This document shows, one piece after another, positions 55,401 through 62,560 of a stretch of 64,000 bases of DNA. Within the stretch, counting starts at the first letter, position 1. Every line of letters begins with the position of its first letter. The notes beneath the pieces are model-generated. The model worked only from the letters and a program-made list of their open reading frames with translations, had not been told where the DNA came from and searched no databases. The stretch is taken from the NCBI GenBank assembly GCA_036971475.1, contig JBAIZL010000058.1, positions 433,501 through 497,500 on the forward strand, in the 5' to 3' direction. A program made the position numbers and the translations under genes. The DNA is from Prosapia bicincta (Eukaryota > Arthropoda > Insecta > Hemiptera > Cercopidae).

Positions 55401-58400
55401 TACAGCATAGCAGGGCGGCGAGTGCTGTCGTGTGTAGGATGCTGGACAGGGGAGAGGTGGACTTGGTTCTCATCCAGGAGCCATGGATTTCTGGAGGACG
55501 AATATGCGGGCTGGCGACATCTGGAGGTAAGTTGTTGTACGATAAGGACTCCGGTGTTCCCAGGACGTGTATCCTGGTTAGGAGGGGGTTGAGTGCTTTT
55601 GTACTAACAGACTTCTGCTGCAGGGACTTAATAGCAGTGACGGTGGCGCTGCGGGCGGAGGGGAGGATGAAGAGGCCGAACCTTGCCACGGCATATCTCC
55701 CCTTTGACTACGCGGGGGCTCTACCAACACAAGAGCTGAGGAGGCTGGTCGAGCACTGCGAGGCTGTGGATGAGGAGCTGCTGGTGGGGATGGATGCTAA
55801 CTCCCATCACACTTTGTGGGGAAGTACAGGTACCAACACTAGAGGTGAGGAACTTTTAGCTTATCTTAGCTCTAAGAATTTACTAGTCTTAAATCAGGGG
55901 GAAGAGCCGACGTTTGTCACTAGGGCCAGACAGGAGGTCCTGGACATTACGGTGGCATCGAACCAGACGGCTAGGTATGTACTAAACTGGCATGTGTCGG
56001 ATGAACCATCTTCTTCTGACCACAGACATATTAGGTATGATATCTCTCTAAATCCAGCCATGCTTTGGCCAACCAGGGATCCAAGAAGAACAGACTGGGA
56101 CTCCTATAGGAGGGACCTGGGAGTTCGGATTGAGGAGGCTGGATTGGAGTATGGTGGGAGGAGAGAGCTAGAAGACTCTGCCGCATTGGTTGGCGAGGCT
56201 ATAGTAGAATCCTTTACTGATAACTGCCCTCTCAGTGAGGGGAGAAAAGTAGGGGATCCGTCATGGTGGAACAAGAAGCTAGCCAAACTTCGGAAGACCA
56301 CCAGGAGACTCTTTAATAGAGCAAAAAAGAACGGGGAGTGGGACCAGTATAGGAAAACACTAACCGAATACAACAGGGCAATTAGAGAAGCACGCAGGAA
56401 GTCCTGGAAGGAGTTTTGTCAAGAGATTGACAAAACTCGGGAAGGGGCACGACTGCATAAAGTGCTCTCTAAGGACCCAGTTAACCCGGTGGGGATGCTA
56501 AGAACCCCAATGGGAAATATAACAAAAACTGCAGGGGAAACTGTGGAAGAATTAATCAGAACACAAATGTTCCTTCCAGTACTCTGAGGAAACTTGGGGG
56601 AGCAGACACTGAGCCAGTTGCCAAACTCTCCACAAGACGTGGTAAGAGGGAGGACTGGGAAGTGGCAAGGAGGATAGTAACTCTACAAAGGGTAAGATGG
56701 GCTATTGGCACATTTAAACCCTACAAATCTCCAGGTCCAGATGGGATCTATCCTGTGCTGCTGCAGAAGGGAATGGATTTGCTGGTGCTGGTACTTACTA
56801 AATTATACAGGCTAAGCATTGCTCTAGGGCATGTGCCGGCAGCCTGGAAATCTAGTAAGGTGGTCTTTATACCTAAGCCCACCGGTAACCAATCGGAAGG
56901 GAAAGGATACAGACCTATTACACTCATGTCCTTTGTTCTTAAGGGACTTGAAAAACTGGTTGATAGGCATATTAGGGGGGGGGGGTGCTTTGGCCATAAA
57001 ACCACTGCATTGGAACCAGTATGCTTATCAACCGGGGAAATCCTGCGAGGGAGCTATCCATCAAGTGGTTGGTAGGATTGAGCAAATGATCGCCAAGAAA
57101 GGTTGTGCCATAGGTGCCTTCCTCGACATTGAAGTGGCTTTCAATAACCCCTCAGTGGAGACGATGGTAAGTGGTGCAAGACGTCATGGAGTGGATGCAA
57201 CCACTTGTGGTTGGATAAGTTCCATGTTAACAAACAGAAGCATTTCTGTAGAGGTGGCAGGGGAGGTCAGAAGGGCGGAGACAAGTCTGGGCTGTGCACA
57301 GGGGGGGGGGGTTCTCTCTCCTCTGTTGTGGTTGACAACCTTATTGAACTCCTGAATGAACAGGGGTACTTCTGTCTAGGATATGAGGACGACATAGTTG
57401 TTCTGATTCTGGGCAGATTCCCTGATACAGTCCTTGAGGTAATCAGAAATCCTCTACGACTGATTGAAGAGTGGTGTAAAAAGGAGAACCTTAGGGTAAA
57501 TCCAAAAAAGACTGCTCTCATTAACTTCACCAGACAGCGAAAAGATCTGACGACCAGGATGCCCCGCTTGTTTGGTGAATACCTTGAGTTTGTGGGAGAG
57601 GTGAAGTACCTGGGAGTTACTCTGGACAGGAAACTCACCTGGAACCCACATCTTGAGAGGACAGTTAACAGGGCCAAAAGGGCACTGATGACTGTGAGAA
57701 GAATGGTGGGTAAGAAATGGGGACTGAAGCCATCAATGATGCACTGGATGTATCTGAGGGTGATAAGACCTATGATTACCTATGGAGCTCTTGTGTGGTG
57801 GACAAAGGCCAACCAGGCACAGACAAGAGCTAAACTGAGCTCTATCCAGAGACTGGTACTCGAATGTTTGCACCTGACCAGGTCCACCAAACTATGATGG
57901 AATGGTCGGGGACATTAACATCGGGAGCTCAGATCTGGTACACAGATGGCTCCAAGATGGACTTCGGCACTGGAGCGGGGGTGTATTGTAAAAACCCAAG
58001 GGTAGAACTAGTTTTTTCCTTGGGGAGGCATACCTCTGTCTTTCAGGCCGAAGTATATGCTATAAATGCCTGTCTGGGAGAGATAGCGAGAAGGGAAACA
58101 CACAGGACCCAGATTGCTTTTTTCTCCGACAGTCAGGCAGCAATTAAGGCACTAAACGGACACGTGGTCACCTCGGCCATAGTCAGGGAGTGCCTAACTA
58201 ACCTACAAGCTCTGGCAAGGCACAATCAAATCAAGTTAGGTTGGGTGCCAGGGCATAGGGGAATACTTGGAAATGAAGCCGCAGATGCGCTGGCCAGGGA
58301 GGGGTCTTCGACTCCCCTGATTGGACCGGAGCCTGCGGTAGGTATTTCCAAATCCATGGTCAAGATGACAGTGCAAAGGTGGATGGCTGAAAGACACTGT

Positions 58401-61400
58401 GAGCACTGGATCAGGGCCGAAGGGATGAGACACAGTAAGCTAACCCTTAGGAAACCTTCCTTGGGGCTGCAGAAGAGTCTCATCTATCTGTCTAGGCAGG
58501 AATTGAGGATAGTCACAGGTCTACTCACGGGACACTGTGGACTAAGGAAACATTTGCATAAAATGGGTATCTACAAAGATGAACCAGTGTGCAGATTATG
58601 CGGGCAGGAACTGGAGACTGCCACACACATTATTTACAGATGTGAAGTACTTGCTGAGAGGCGCTTCAACCTCTTTGGTGATGGAACGGCTTTGGTGGTT
58701 GCTGAAGGTAAAATTCTAGTCAGGAAACTCCTAAACCTGGTAAGAGGGAAGGGGTTATTTGACTAGATCAGGGAGGTAAGTACAATATACCTTAAGGTAG
58801 CAGTGCTTCGGGCAATTCAAACCCGCTCCCAAGTTAAAAAAAAAAAAAAAAATATCATCGTTACCAATGCATGATTTTCATAATTGTTAGTTTTGTATGT
58901 TCCATAATAAAATTGAATTTAAAAGAAAACTATTTTGTTTTTATTGACTTTTTTACATTATTTTTTTGAGAATATTCTCTATTAATTTTATTAAACATTT
59001 ATCTTTGTTTATAGGCAATGTAATGGAGTTATTGTAGTCCTAAAGCAAAAAAGTGTTTTCGACCCTAACCTTTTTTTTGCCTTGCCTCAATTTACTCCTA
59101 AACTATTGGTGATAGAGTTCTGGGACAGGTTTTATATGATTTGTCAGCTTATTTTACATAAAACGTATCTAATTAACAAGCTCAATTAATGCCCTAAAAC
59201 TTTCAATGTGAGTTAATTTCACTGAGGGAGCTGAATTTCAGGTTAAATCTTTGCCCCTGTATAACTCACCAATGAAGCATTTCCGAACCCATGTTTATAT
59301 GAACTTTCTACATTATTTTGGTGAGAGGAATAAGCTTGTGCGGTATGGCAGATTCCTTCTGAAATACCCTGTTTATCTCAATAATATTATACCTTAGATA
59401 ACTACTGCTATCAACCCACTCCTCTAAATTCTGCCACAAATAGTTTATTAGAGACAAAGAGAGATCATCAGTTTTGGCATGTAAACTTGTAACAAGAAGA
59501 AATAAGCATTGATTTTTAGTTTTACCATACCTAAACTAAGGTTACTATATAGGCAGTTTTGAGTTTCAAAATTTATTTTGAAACTATTTGTTGAGAGATG
59601 TATGGCCTTGCTTTATGACTGTTAGGTCTAAATGGAGAAGAGCCCTAAAGTGTGTATGTTCTGAATGCTAAAGGGTTCTATTTTAGAAAAGAATGGGTTC
59701 ACGAACTTTCGTATCTAAGGAGGAGATATCTGCTCCGGGGTTTAGGGCTTCAAAAGATCATTTGACTGTTCTACTGTGCTGTACTGCATGCAATTACATG
59801 ATGAAACCAATAATAGTTTACAGATCCCTAAACCTTAGAGCACTGAAAGGCAAGGGTAAGGATCATTTGCCAGTGTTATGGAAAGCAAACAAAAAGGCAT
59901 GGGTCCCCCGAAAACTGTTTACAGAATGGTTCAATTTTTTTGATGAAGAAGTGGAATGTATTTTTAAATTGAAGTCCGTTCCTTTTAAAGTTCTCCTCTT
60001 AATAGACGATGCCTGGGCACCCCGGACATTTAAATTCATTACATCCTTATGTGGAAGTGTTGTTCCTGCCAACAAACACAACAGCCTTGATTCAACCTCT
60101 AGACCAGGGTGTCACCGCGATTTTTAAAGCCTACTATCTTTGGCATACTTTCGGCGAATTGCCATGGAAAATAACAAAAGTTTAACAGTGAGCCAATGCT
60201 GAAAAAAATATATCGCAAACTGCATTTTTAAAATTAGAGACTCAGCGAATGAACTAAAACCATCATCGGTGTTGGAAGAAACTGTGGCTAGACTGTGTTT
60301 ACCAGGACGATGTCACGACAGAAGCTCACAACGTTGTTACTAATATTGTCTCAATAGCACAAGGCATTAAACAAAGACGAAGAAATCATTAAAAATGTGT
60401 AGCCGAAGTTGACCCTAAAATATCTCAGAGAAATTTTATGTTTAGTGAAATAGTTAGCTGCAGCCGTTACTGTAATCGATCCCTCTCTAGAGCGGACATT
60501 AAAATTTAATCGACAGCTGAAAGAAGCACTATCACCATATAAAGAAGTGTGTAAAAACTTGAAAAAACTGCACACAAATTCAAATAACAAGTTTTTTAAG
60601 TCTAATTAACAGTGTTTGTAAGATTTTTTGTCTGATAGCAGGTGTTTAAAAATTTAGTGGATAGTGTTTAACAATGATGAATACATGTATCTGTGTGTAA
60701 GCTCGCATATTGAATAGAATTTTCGTGTTTTGGATTAAAGGAAAATGTAAGTAAACAATAAAAATATGTATATAATTATGTAGTACATTAATATATATAC
60801 CATACTGTATTATAAGGGTACAAACCTTTTTGATGTGAAACGTAACCCTCTTCTTTCCATATACAGTTGGTTTTAGTATTCGTGTTAAGTTCGGGGAACA
60901 TAACCCCTGTGAATAGCGAGGGACTAATGTATATATATTCTTCAAGATAATGTATTTTGAGGTTTTAATTCATTTTTTTGGGGCAGAATACTTTAAATAA
61001 TATATTGCAAAAGTTTCAAAATAACAAAGGGTAAAAAGGATTAATTAAATTATATAGAAAACTGTAACCAAGAAAAACTTTTAATGTCAGCAACGTGAAT
61101 ATATGTAGTTAAAGATGTAACAAAAAGCCTGTAAATTTTGAAAGTGAGTGATGTCACTTTGCAAATAAAAATTTGTAATTTCCAATTAGCAATTGTTAAT
61201 TTTAAAGGAACCTAATGACAAACAGTTTTGCAGTTTCTTACTAAAAGCTTTCAAAGTAATAAACACCTCAAAATAGCAAACACCCCAAACCAATAGTACA
61301 GGGAAATACTCAATTGGTTTTATCTTAATCTAGAAATGTATTCCAAGGAGATCTAGGCAGAGAAATTGAAGGTTTCGGTTGGTAGATCCAATTCCCTTTT

Positions 61401-61629
61401 ATATCATTCTACCATTCCCAGGCAATAATGATATTAGGTGGACAAGGAGGAAGAAAAGAGAGAGCCAAAAAGGTGATAAGTGGTTAGGGGAAAGTTTAGG
61501 CTGTCCGTAGATATCAAAAGGAGCTATCCTAAAATAGTAAAAGCTATAGGAAAAAGGAGGAGTTATACAGAGGTGTTAAGAGTACAATAAATAAGTAAAG
61601 GAAATGCCTGTTGTAGCACGCACACACAT

Positions 61630-61697
<68 letters not shown>

Positions 61698-62049
61698 TCA
61701 AATTGTGGGAACCAGTAGTGAAAACAAGTCATGAGTACTGCCCTTGAACGTGACACAAAAATAATGCGGCCAAGGTTTATACATCACAAATCTACAAAAG
61801 GTGTCAACATTCAACATCTTAAAGACTTGACAGCAAAAATTAAAACTTATTACCTCTTGAAGATATTTCAGCTCTGGTAATATGCAAGGGGCCTTGAGCC
61901 TTGCCTTTTGATTCTGATAATGTTCAGTGTCTAGGAATACAACAGTGACATGTGCATAACAAAGGCTTCCAGTGTCAATATCTCTAGGCAGGAGAAGTCT
62001 TGATTCTACAGCCAACACATATAAGTGGCGAAATGCTTGTAAATGGTAC
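30727..62049 (-). CDS. ANAPC1: Anaphase-promoting complex subunit 1, last seven exons
   Basis: Minus-strand exons 62049-61854, 53712-53645, 44767-44635, 41497-41303, 40197-40029, 36282-36148 and 30830-30727 total 1000 nt, join in consistent phase, and give 332 codons plus TAG. APC1 is the large scaffold of the APC/C ubiquitin ligase that drives mitotic exit. Recognised family wording includes YHLQAFRHLYVLAVESRLLL, PELKYLQE, RYWTV, LSYVEDPHGFRSLLAQTLAN, AFSSDP, FAHYF, YECVTQ, STWQLKFL and the closing VPIPTLRRMASVLRRS. This is the region after the proteasome/cyclosome repeats; the protein is about 1900 residues in animals, so roughly the last sixth is here and the rest lies beyond the right edge. 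Introns of 1.1-8.9 kb are loaded with transposons. All splice sites are GT-AG. Confidence 0.93.
31020..31070. repeat. (CA)n-rich microsatellite
   Basis: Alternating CA with a few TA and TG interruptions in the last APC1 intron. Confidence 0.85.
31611..31665. repeat. (TA)n tract
   Basis: About 54 bp of TA in the last APC1 intron; no PLE terminus was recognised beside this one. Confidence 0.85.
31680..36147. other. APC1 last intron, no recognised gene
   Basis: About 4.4 kb of AT-rich sequence. Only short open frames without recognisable domains were seen (for example 33745-33951, with CA-rich repeat codons). No PLE terminal arms were noticed here. Confidence 0.45.
36148..36282 (-). CDS. ANAPC1: APC1 exon, 44 codons
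   Basis: The acceptor is TATTTTCAG and the donor GTAATG. The peptide includes LSDVLKKYLHNMEFSAEIST and IFFDYPPGFVVANAIK. It joins the upstream exon in phase 1 and the last exon in phase 1. Confidence 0.88.
36792..36835 (-). ncRNA. Hammerhead-like motif with canonical CUGAUGA, PLE family E
   Basis: Minus strand: GACA / TGTC stem I, core CTGATGA (all canonical), extra A, stem II GATGGC / GCGATC (one mismatch), GGAA (A13 changed to G), palindromic AACGTT-like stem III, C17. Confidence 0.6.
36922..36967 (+). ncRNA. Hammerhead-like motif, PLE family E, plus arm
   Basis: AGACA / TGTCT stem I (5 bp perfect), core GTGATGA (only C3 changed to G), extra A, perfect stem II GATCGC / GCGATC, GAA, palindromic AACGTT stem III, C17. 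Together with the opposite arm, each copy has the position that the other has lost. Confidence 0.62.
37443..38400 (+). repeat. LTR-like ~960-bp repeat, copy 1
   Basis: It matches 62351-63330 in reverse complement along its full length. It starts TGTAACACTCTTAAAATAAG and ends at AAGTAACCTAG; copy 2 ends ...GTTACA. The middle has a TATA-like ATATATATAAATAAGGG followed by TCAGTT. This suggests a solo LTR, but no internal retrotransposon sequence was found. Confidence 0.6.
38663..40003 (+). mobile_element. mariner transposon copy 1
   Basis: Terminal repeats CGAGATCTGTTCAAAAGATA and, inverted, CGAGGTCTGTTAAAAAATTA flank a mariner transposase broken by frameshifts. It sits in an APC1 intron on the opposite strand, ending about 24 nt from a splice donor. 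Confidence 0.88.
38859..39942 (+). pseudogene. mariner transposase, DD34D type, frameshifted
   Basis: The N-terminal frame (38859-39290) begins MYSLKEQRIAVKFCVKLGKS and contains the HTH domains (ISIGSCYEILTEKLKMHRVA). The second frame (39238-39942) carries GDESWVYGYD (first Asp) and NWFFHHDNAPAYSA (second Asp). The third catalytic block (YSPDLAPCDFFLFPK in the family) is displaced by a frameshift at a C-run near 39703 and reads PTHLTLFLVTFSYSQN. It recovers and ends WGGEYFEGDPDV. At least two frameshifts, so it is inactive. Confidence 0.9.
40029..40197 (-). CDS. ANAPC1: APC1 exon, 56 codons plus one base
   Basis: The acceptor is TTTTTTAG and the donor GTGAGTTA at 40028. The peptide begins AVQSLETVPCGISTWQLKFL and ends ITEVLGVWEST. 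The intron side of its donor is only about 24 nt from the end of a mariner insertion (38663-40003). Confidence 0.9.
40615..41200 (-). repeat. Dispersed ~570-bp repeat, copy 2
   Basis: Reverse complement of 2670-3245. It lies between two APC1 exons (40029-40197 and 41303-41497) and fills about half of that 1.1-kb intron. Shared GGCGCATATG blocks and the AAATAACTATTGG end identify it. Confidence 0.75.
41303..41497 (-). CDS. ANAPC1: APC1 exon, 65 codons
   Basis: The acceptor is GTTTCAG and the donor GTAGAT; phase is 0 on both sides. The peptide starts AESILAFSSDPSTLNFAHYF and includes LLTKLAYECVTQDKLSLIP, matching the AFTSDP / FAEYF / YECVTQ wording of APC1. Confidence 0.92.
42130..43970. repeat. 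69-bp minisatellite, about 26-27 units, in an APC1 intron
   Basis: A unit of the type AAAGATTATTCATGTAAAGA-CAAATGCAAGGAGGTAACAA-GAAAACGATGAGTATCATAG-TACATAGAC repeats with period 69, measured from the recurrence of AATGCAAGGA at 42301 and 42370. Variants include a 'TGACTAGCATAGTATATAG' subtype and shortened units near 42620-42800. As 69 = 3 x 23, one frame stays open over many units on each strand (for example 43348-43971 minus, 207 codons of a 23-residue repeat). Confidence 0.92.
44635..44767 (-). CDS. ANAPC1: APC1 exon with EDPxGxxSLLAQT block
   Basis: The acceptor TTCTTACAG precedes 44767 and the donor GTAAGTTG follows 44635. The exon encodes one base plus 44 codons including LSYVEDPHGFRSLLAQTLAN, a strongly conserved APC1 segment, and ends in phase 0. 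Confidence 0.92.
45077..46392 (-). mobile_element. mariner transposon copy 2
   Basis: Ends TGTTCAAAAAATACGCGGAC and, inverted, CTCGTATTTTTTGAACAGAC. It is the reverse orientation of copy 1 and shares its transposase sequence throughout (for example the reverse complement of the GGAGGAGAGTACTTTGAAGG end at 45160). Many frameshifts and stops; no long frame survives. Confidence 0.88.
46475..46500 (+). promoter_or_regulatory. TATA-like core promoter in a PLE terminus
   Basis: TGACGTCAATGGGCGTGGC (46455-46473, a CRE-like and GC-box-like stretch) is followed by CTCTATATATAGGAGCAGAG. The spacing suits a polymerase II promoter driving the downstream PLE. Inferred only from the sequence pattern. Confidence 0.4.
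46536..47090 (+). pseudogene. PLE family C N-terminal region
   Basis: 184 codons. The start reads through the terminal repeat (MLDEILAKRWNCHFVHFRMN), then YEKLRLRKSTLGCDLCFLIR, HHTKTRRTENILQNASKALL and a stop at WL*. The N-terminal part of PLEs is poorly conserved; the assignment rests on position before the RT. Fragments up to 47480 in other frames continue the protein (for example LPADKGN-like wording). Confidence 0.6.
47480..48136 (+). pseudogene. PLE family C reverse transcriptase
   Basis: SSRCPKLYGLPKILKPGTAM and RPRVSAIDSPL (fingers), IMASLDVGSLFPSDPIDEVL (first catalytic Asp region), GASMGSSLSPAVANIFM and the catalytic box WFRYVDDVFMIRQHGG (YVDD). The RT core is open and all catalytic Asp are present, but the frame runs off into terminal-repeat sequence after LTYLNSQI. 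Confidence 0.9.
48231..48267 (+). ncRNA. Hammerhead-like motif with canonical core, PLE family F
   Basis: TTGA / TCAA stem I, core CTGATGA (all seven canonical), extra A, short stem II GAT...ATC, GAA, palindromic ATAT stem III, U17. Confidence 0.6.
48400..48616 (+). repeat. PLE family A terminus
   Basis: Plus-oriented arm with AATCAGTGATTCGACAATGG, GGTCAAGTGACCGAAAGG and GGTGGATAAAAGTATTTAC. A hammerhead-like fold lies at 48508-48550 (core TCGACAA, stem I GTGAT / ATCAC). Followed by (TA)n 48617-48664. Confidence 0.75.
48665..49206. repeat. PLE family B termini, one truncated plus one fold-back, with (TA)n
   Basis: Truncated arm 48673-48758, (TA)n 48760-48806, then a fold-back with arms 48815-48960 and 49000-49180 and a loop of GAGAATGAAATAAAATAGAA type. 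Confidence 0.8.
49207..50090 (-). mobile_element. Penelope-like element, family B 3' end, minus copy
   Basis: The full 3' end of family B in one piece: terminal arm (49230-49400, hammerhead-like segment with a changed core), ~200-bp untranslated part, then the end of the GIY-YIG ORF (stop at about 49577) back to about 50085. This links the many family B arms in the window to this coding family. Confidence 0.8.
49577..50085 (-). pseudogene. PLE family B GIY-YIG, minus copy, frameshifted
   Basis: Minus-strand frames include MNGHRHDVKIMNMDRPTAQH, AASHNITTFDDCYTTKIIKS and FKIQGHHNCTSKNVIY. It lies head to head with the plus copy that begins at about 50090. Early in the frame there is family-foreign sequence (50000-50085), so the junction is scrambled. 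Confidence 0.75.
50090..50856 (+). pseudogene. PLE family B linker and GIY-YIG, plus copy 1
   Basis: TDYHPGLHKLNKILRDGFKI, PPNLKNILVHPKLPDPDAEK and the Cys cluster PCNRPRCKTCPIH precede the endonuclease: NVIYQLQCKLCSAQYIGLTT (a VIY variant of GIY, CxxC, YIG), IRMNGHRHDV, AQHAASHN, ELRRWELSYQW (Glu) and the end NLNIR*. Without RT. An intact endonuclease frame of good length. Confidence 0.88.
50880..51983 (+). CDS. PLE family B RT C-terminus and GIY-YIG endonuclease (open 367 codons)
   Basis: Begins just before the RT catalytic box FRYRYIDDIFVIWTQG (YIDD), then FLDVDVTIRDGNIYTGVHIK, the HPMNIKRSIPYSQAVR linker, NRPRCKTCPIH Cys cluster and NVIYQLQCKFCPAQYIGLTT endonuclease with RMNGHRHDV, HAASHN and ELRRWELSYQW, ending NLNIR*. 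No stop or frameshift across 367 codons. The N-terminal RT motifs are absent and the first ATG is accidental, so it is a truncated but recently active-looking copy. Confidence 0.88.
   Translation: MVGVFEFLGVFRYRYIDDIFVIWTQGISTLESFLKGLSLCSTLQFTWEKSAATITFLDVDVTIRDGNIYTGVHIKPTNHLQYLHFNSNHPMNIKRSIPYSQAVRGKRICSNDIALEDFNRKTLLAFQKRGYPKQLVENQIRLAQSSDVPRPPMEDKLSLVTDYHPGLTKLNKILNDGFKILQASAHTKDLFSNPPHIWFRQPFNLKSILVHPKLPDPSTEKPPKLPHGSFLCNRPRCKTCPIHVPTNSFHSLATNVDFKIQGHHTCTSSNVIYQLQCKFCPAQYIGLTTDSLSIRMNGHRHDVGTMNVDRPTAQHAASHNIISFNDCYTTKIIKALPPDCNSSELRRWELSYQWYTKSREPPNLNIR
52216..52252 (+). ncRNA. Hammerhead-like motif with full canonical core, PLE family B
   Basis: TTGA / TCAA stem I (4 bp), core CTGAAGA (C3 U4 G5 A6 N7 G8 A9 all allowed), extra A, perfect stem II GATCA-TGT-TGATC, GAA, palindromic ATAT stem III, U17. 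The best-conserved hammerhead-like core in the window, about 230 nt after the ORF stop. Confidence 0.68.
52413..52930 (-). repeat. PLE family A 3' end, diverged copy
   Basis: Terminal arm 52430-52570 (core TTGACAA, GGTCAAGTGACC) followed by the minus-strand ORF tail down to about 52900. Diverged, for example TTTTGGTC in place of TTTCGGTC. Confidence 0.7.
53645..53712 (-). CDS. ANAPC1: APC1 microexon
   Basis: This 68-nt exon is flanked by TTGTTTAG and GTAAGT. It encodes VRIEDDRYWTVTFRRDQNWN plus QL and two bases that make Glu with the next exon. The RYW-containing block sits where APC1 has it, directly after the PELxxL segment. Confidence 0.82.
54007..54405 (+). repeat. ~395-bp inverted repeat, left arm
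   Basis: Imperfect reverse complement of 58978-59368. Shared blocks include CACAAGCTTATTCTTCTCAC, CCATGTTTA/AAACATGGG, TTAACTCACACTGAAA, GGTCGAAAACAC and TTGCCTATAAACAA. By eye, roughly 80% identical. The LINE lies between the arms. Confidence 0.8.
55005..55367 (+). pseudogene. LINE ORF1-like frame
   Basis: 120 codons ending TAA eight bases before the next ATG. Ala/Thr/Glu-rich (MDQVSKRIDFETAQTAGANE from an internal ATG), without zinc knuckles. It may be a remnant of ORF1, whose Cys-rich part is absent. Close spacing to the next frame fits LINE reinitiation. Confidence 0.45.
55376..56587 (+). pseudogene. LINE endonuclease (APE type) and start of ORF2
   Basis: MIKILQLNLQHSRAASAVVC (LQxNLxHS start), VLIQEPWISGG (catalytic Glu), LVGMDANSHHTLWGS (DxN), LDITVAS (D-x-T) and EPSSSDHRHIRYDISLN (SDH) give the complete catalytic set of an APE endonuclease, about 220 residues. 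The frame then continues to the pre-RT region (WWNKKLAKLRKTTRRLFNRA) and breaks at about 56570 by a one-base change. Confidence 0.92.
56600..57897 (+). pseudogene. LINE reverse transcriptase, three frames
   Basis: YKSPGPDGIYPVLLQKGMDL, AAWKSSKVVFIPKPTGNQSE, GKGYRPITLMSFVLKGLEKL (RT fingers), frame change at a G-run near 56977, then NQYAYQPGKSCEGAIHQVV and GAFLDIEVAFNNPSVETM (first Asp), frame change at a second G-run (57300), then the catalytic box LGYEDDIVVLI and KYLGVTLDRKLTWNPHLE (thumb). Both breaks lie in G homopolymers. YEDD in place of the common YADD/FADD. Confidence 0.9.
57864..58766 (+). pseudogene. LINE RNase H and C-terminal CCHC region
   Basis: IWYTDGSKMDFGTGAGVYCK (first Asp), VFQAEVYAINACLGEIARRE (Glu), IAFFSDSQAAIKALNG (Asp) and GWVPGHRGILGNEAADALAR (His/Asp) give all RNase H residues. 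The end has VCRLCGQELETATHIIYRCE (CxxC...HxxxxC). The RT thumb (SSIQRL) and WYTDGSK are only about 25 codons apart, while about 100 or more residues normally separate them, so an internal deletion near 57860-57890 is likely. Confidence 0.9.
58978..59368 (-). repeat. ~395-bp inverted repeat, right arm
   Basis: Partner of 54007-54405. With the LINE removed the two arms would be about 270 bp apart, so they probably form one foldback element or MITE pair into which the LINE inserted. Confidence 0.8.
59690..60927 (+). mobile_element. Tigger-type transposon, third copy
   Basis: A catalytic-domain frame (59693-60127), degenerate C-terminal frames (60150-60590) and a right terminus whose minus strand begins TACATTAGTCCCTCGCTATTC, typical of Tigger ends. 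Left end missing. Confidence 0.72.
59693..60127 (+). pseudogene. Tigger transposase DDE domain fragment
   Basis: GSRTFVSKEEISAPGFRASK, DHLTVLLCCTACNYMMKPII (first Asp region replaced or shifted), NKKAWVPRKLFTEWFNFF and FKVLLLIDDAWAPRTF (LLLxDNAPxH in the family, here IDDAWAP). The frame then ends at a stop after HKHNSLDST-like sequence, where the family has PPNTTSLxQPxDQGV (here PANKHNSLDSTSRPGCH), shifted. Confidence 0.82.
61620..61696. repeat. (CA)n microsatellite
   Basis: About 70 bp of nearly pure CA, 160 bp downstream (minus strand sense) of an APC1 exon. Confidence 0.95.
61854..62049 (-). CDS. ANAPC1: APC1 exon (first in window)
   Basis: On the minus strand the acceptor AG is at 62051-62050 and the donor GT at 61853-61852. 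One leading base is followed by 65 codons beginning YHLQAFRHLYVLAVESRLLL and ending PELKYLQE, the most diagnostic APC1 block in the window. Confidence 0.93.
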
Positions 62050-62119
62050 CTTCAAGGAACAAACAGCATTATTCAATAACATCATAGAGTTAACATATAA
62101 TTTAAATACAAATTTAATT

Positions 62120-62283
62120 GATAATTTATATATATATTTTTAGGTTAGTTTTGGTTGGTAAAGATTATTTAGATTTTTTGGACTAGGAGACTGACAGACT
62201 TACCTTGGAACAGACTTACCTTTTCAAGACTACAGAGTGGACTCTTACCAAGGTAAGTCTGTCAGTCTCCTAGTCCAAAAAAA

Positions 62284-62350
<67 letters not shown>
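62120..62350. repeat. PLE family B terminal fold-back, shortened, plus (TA)n
   Basis: Arms 62145-62210 and 62220-62285 share GACTAGGAGACTGACAGACT and its complement; the hammerhead part is deleted. (TA)n at 62286-62350. Confidence 0.8.
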
Positions 62351-62353
<3 letters not shown>

Positions 62354-62525
62354 AACGTACTAGGTTACTTGGGAAATGAGAATTGGAGGTTTTAGTATAC
62401 AAAATTATACAATTTATTAATCAATGACAAATTACAATAGATGAAAAGACACCAATGTGTCGAGTAATTATCTTTCAATTACTGCTAATTATTCCATACA
62501 TTTTAATTACTTATTAACCTTTAAA

Positions 62526-62560
<35 letters not shown>

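Larger units (their letters stand above)
54551..58852 (+). mobile_element. Non-LTR retrotransposon (I-like, with RNase H)
   Basis: GC-rich relative to its surroundings. Order: 5' UTR, short ORF1-like frame, endonuclease, RT, RNase H, CCHC end, then a 16-nt A tail (about 58837-58852). APE endonuclease plus RT plus RNase H places it in the I group of LINEs. Frameshifts and a deletion between RT and RNase H make it dead. Located in the first APC1 intron of the window, opposite strand. Confidence 0.88.

Noticed and set aside
61544..61756. Cys-Val repeat protein
   Set aside because: Translation of the (CA)n microsatellite.
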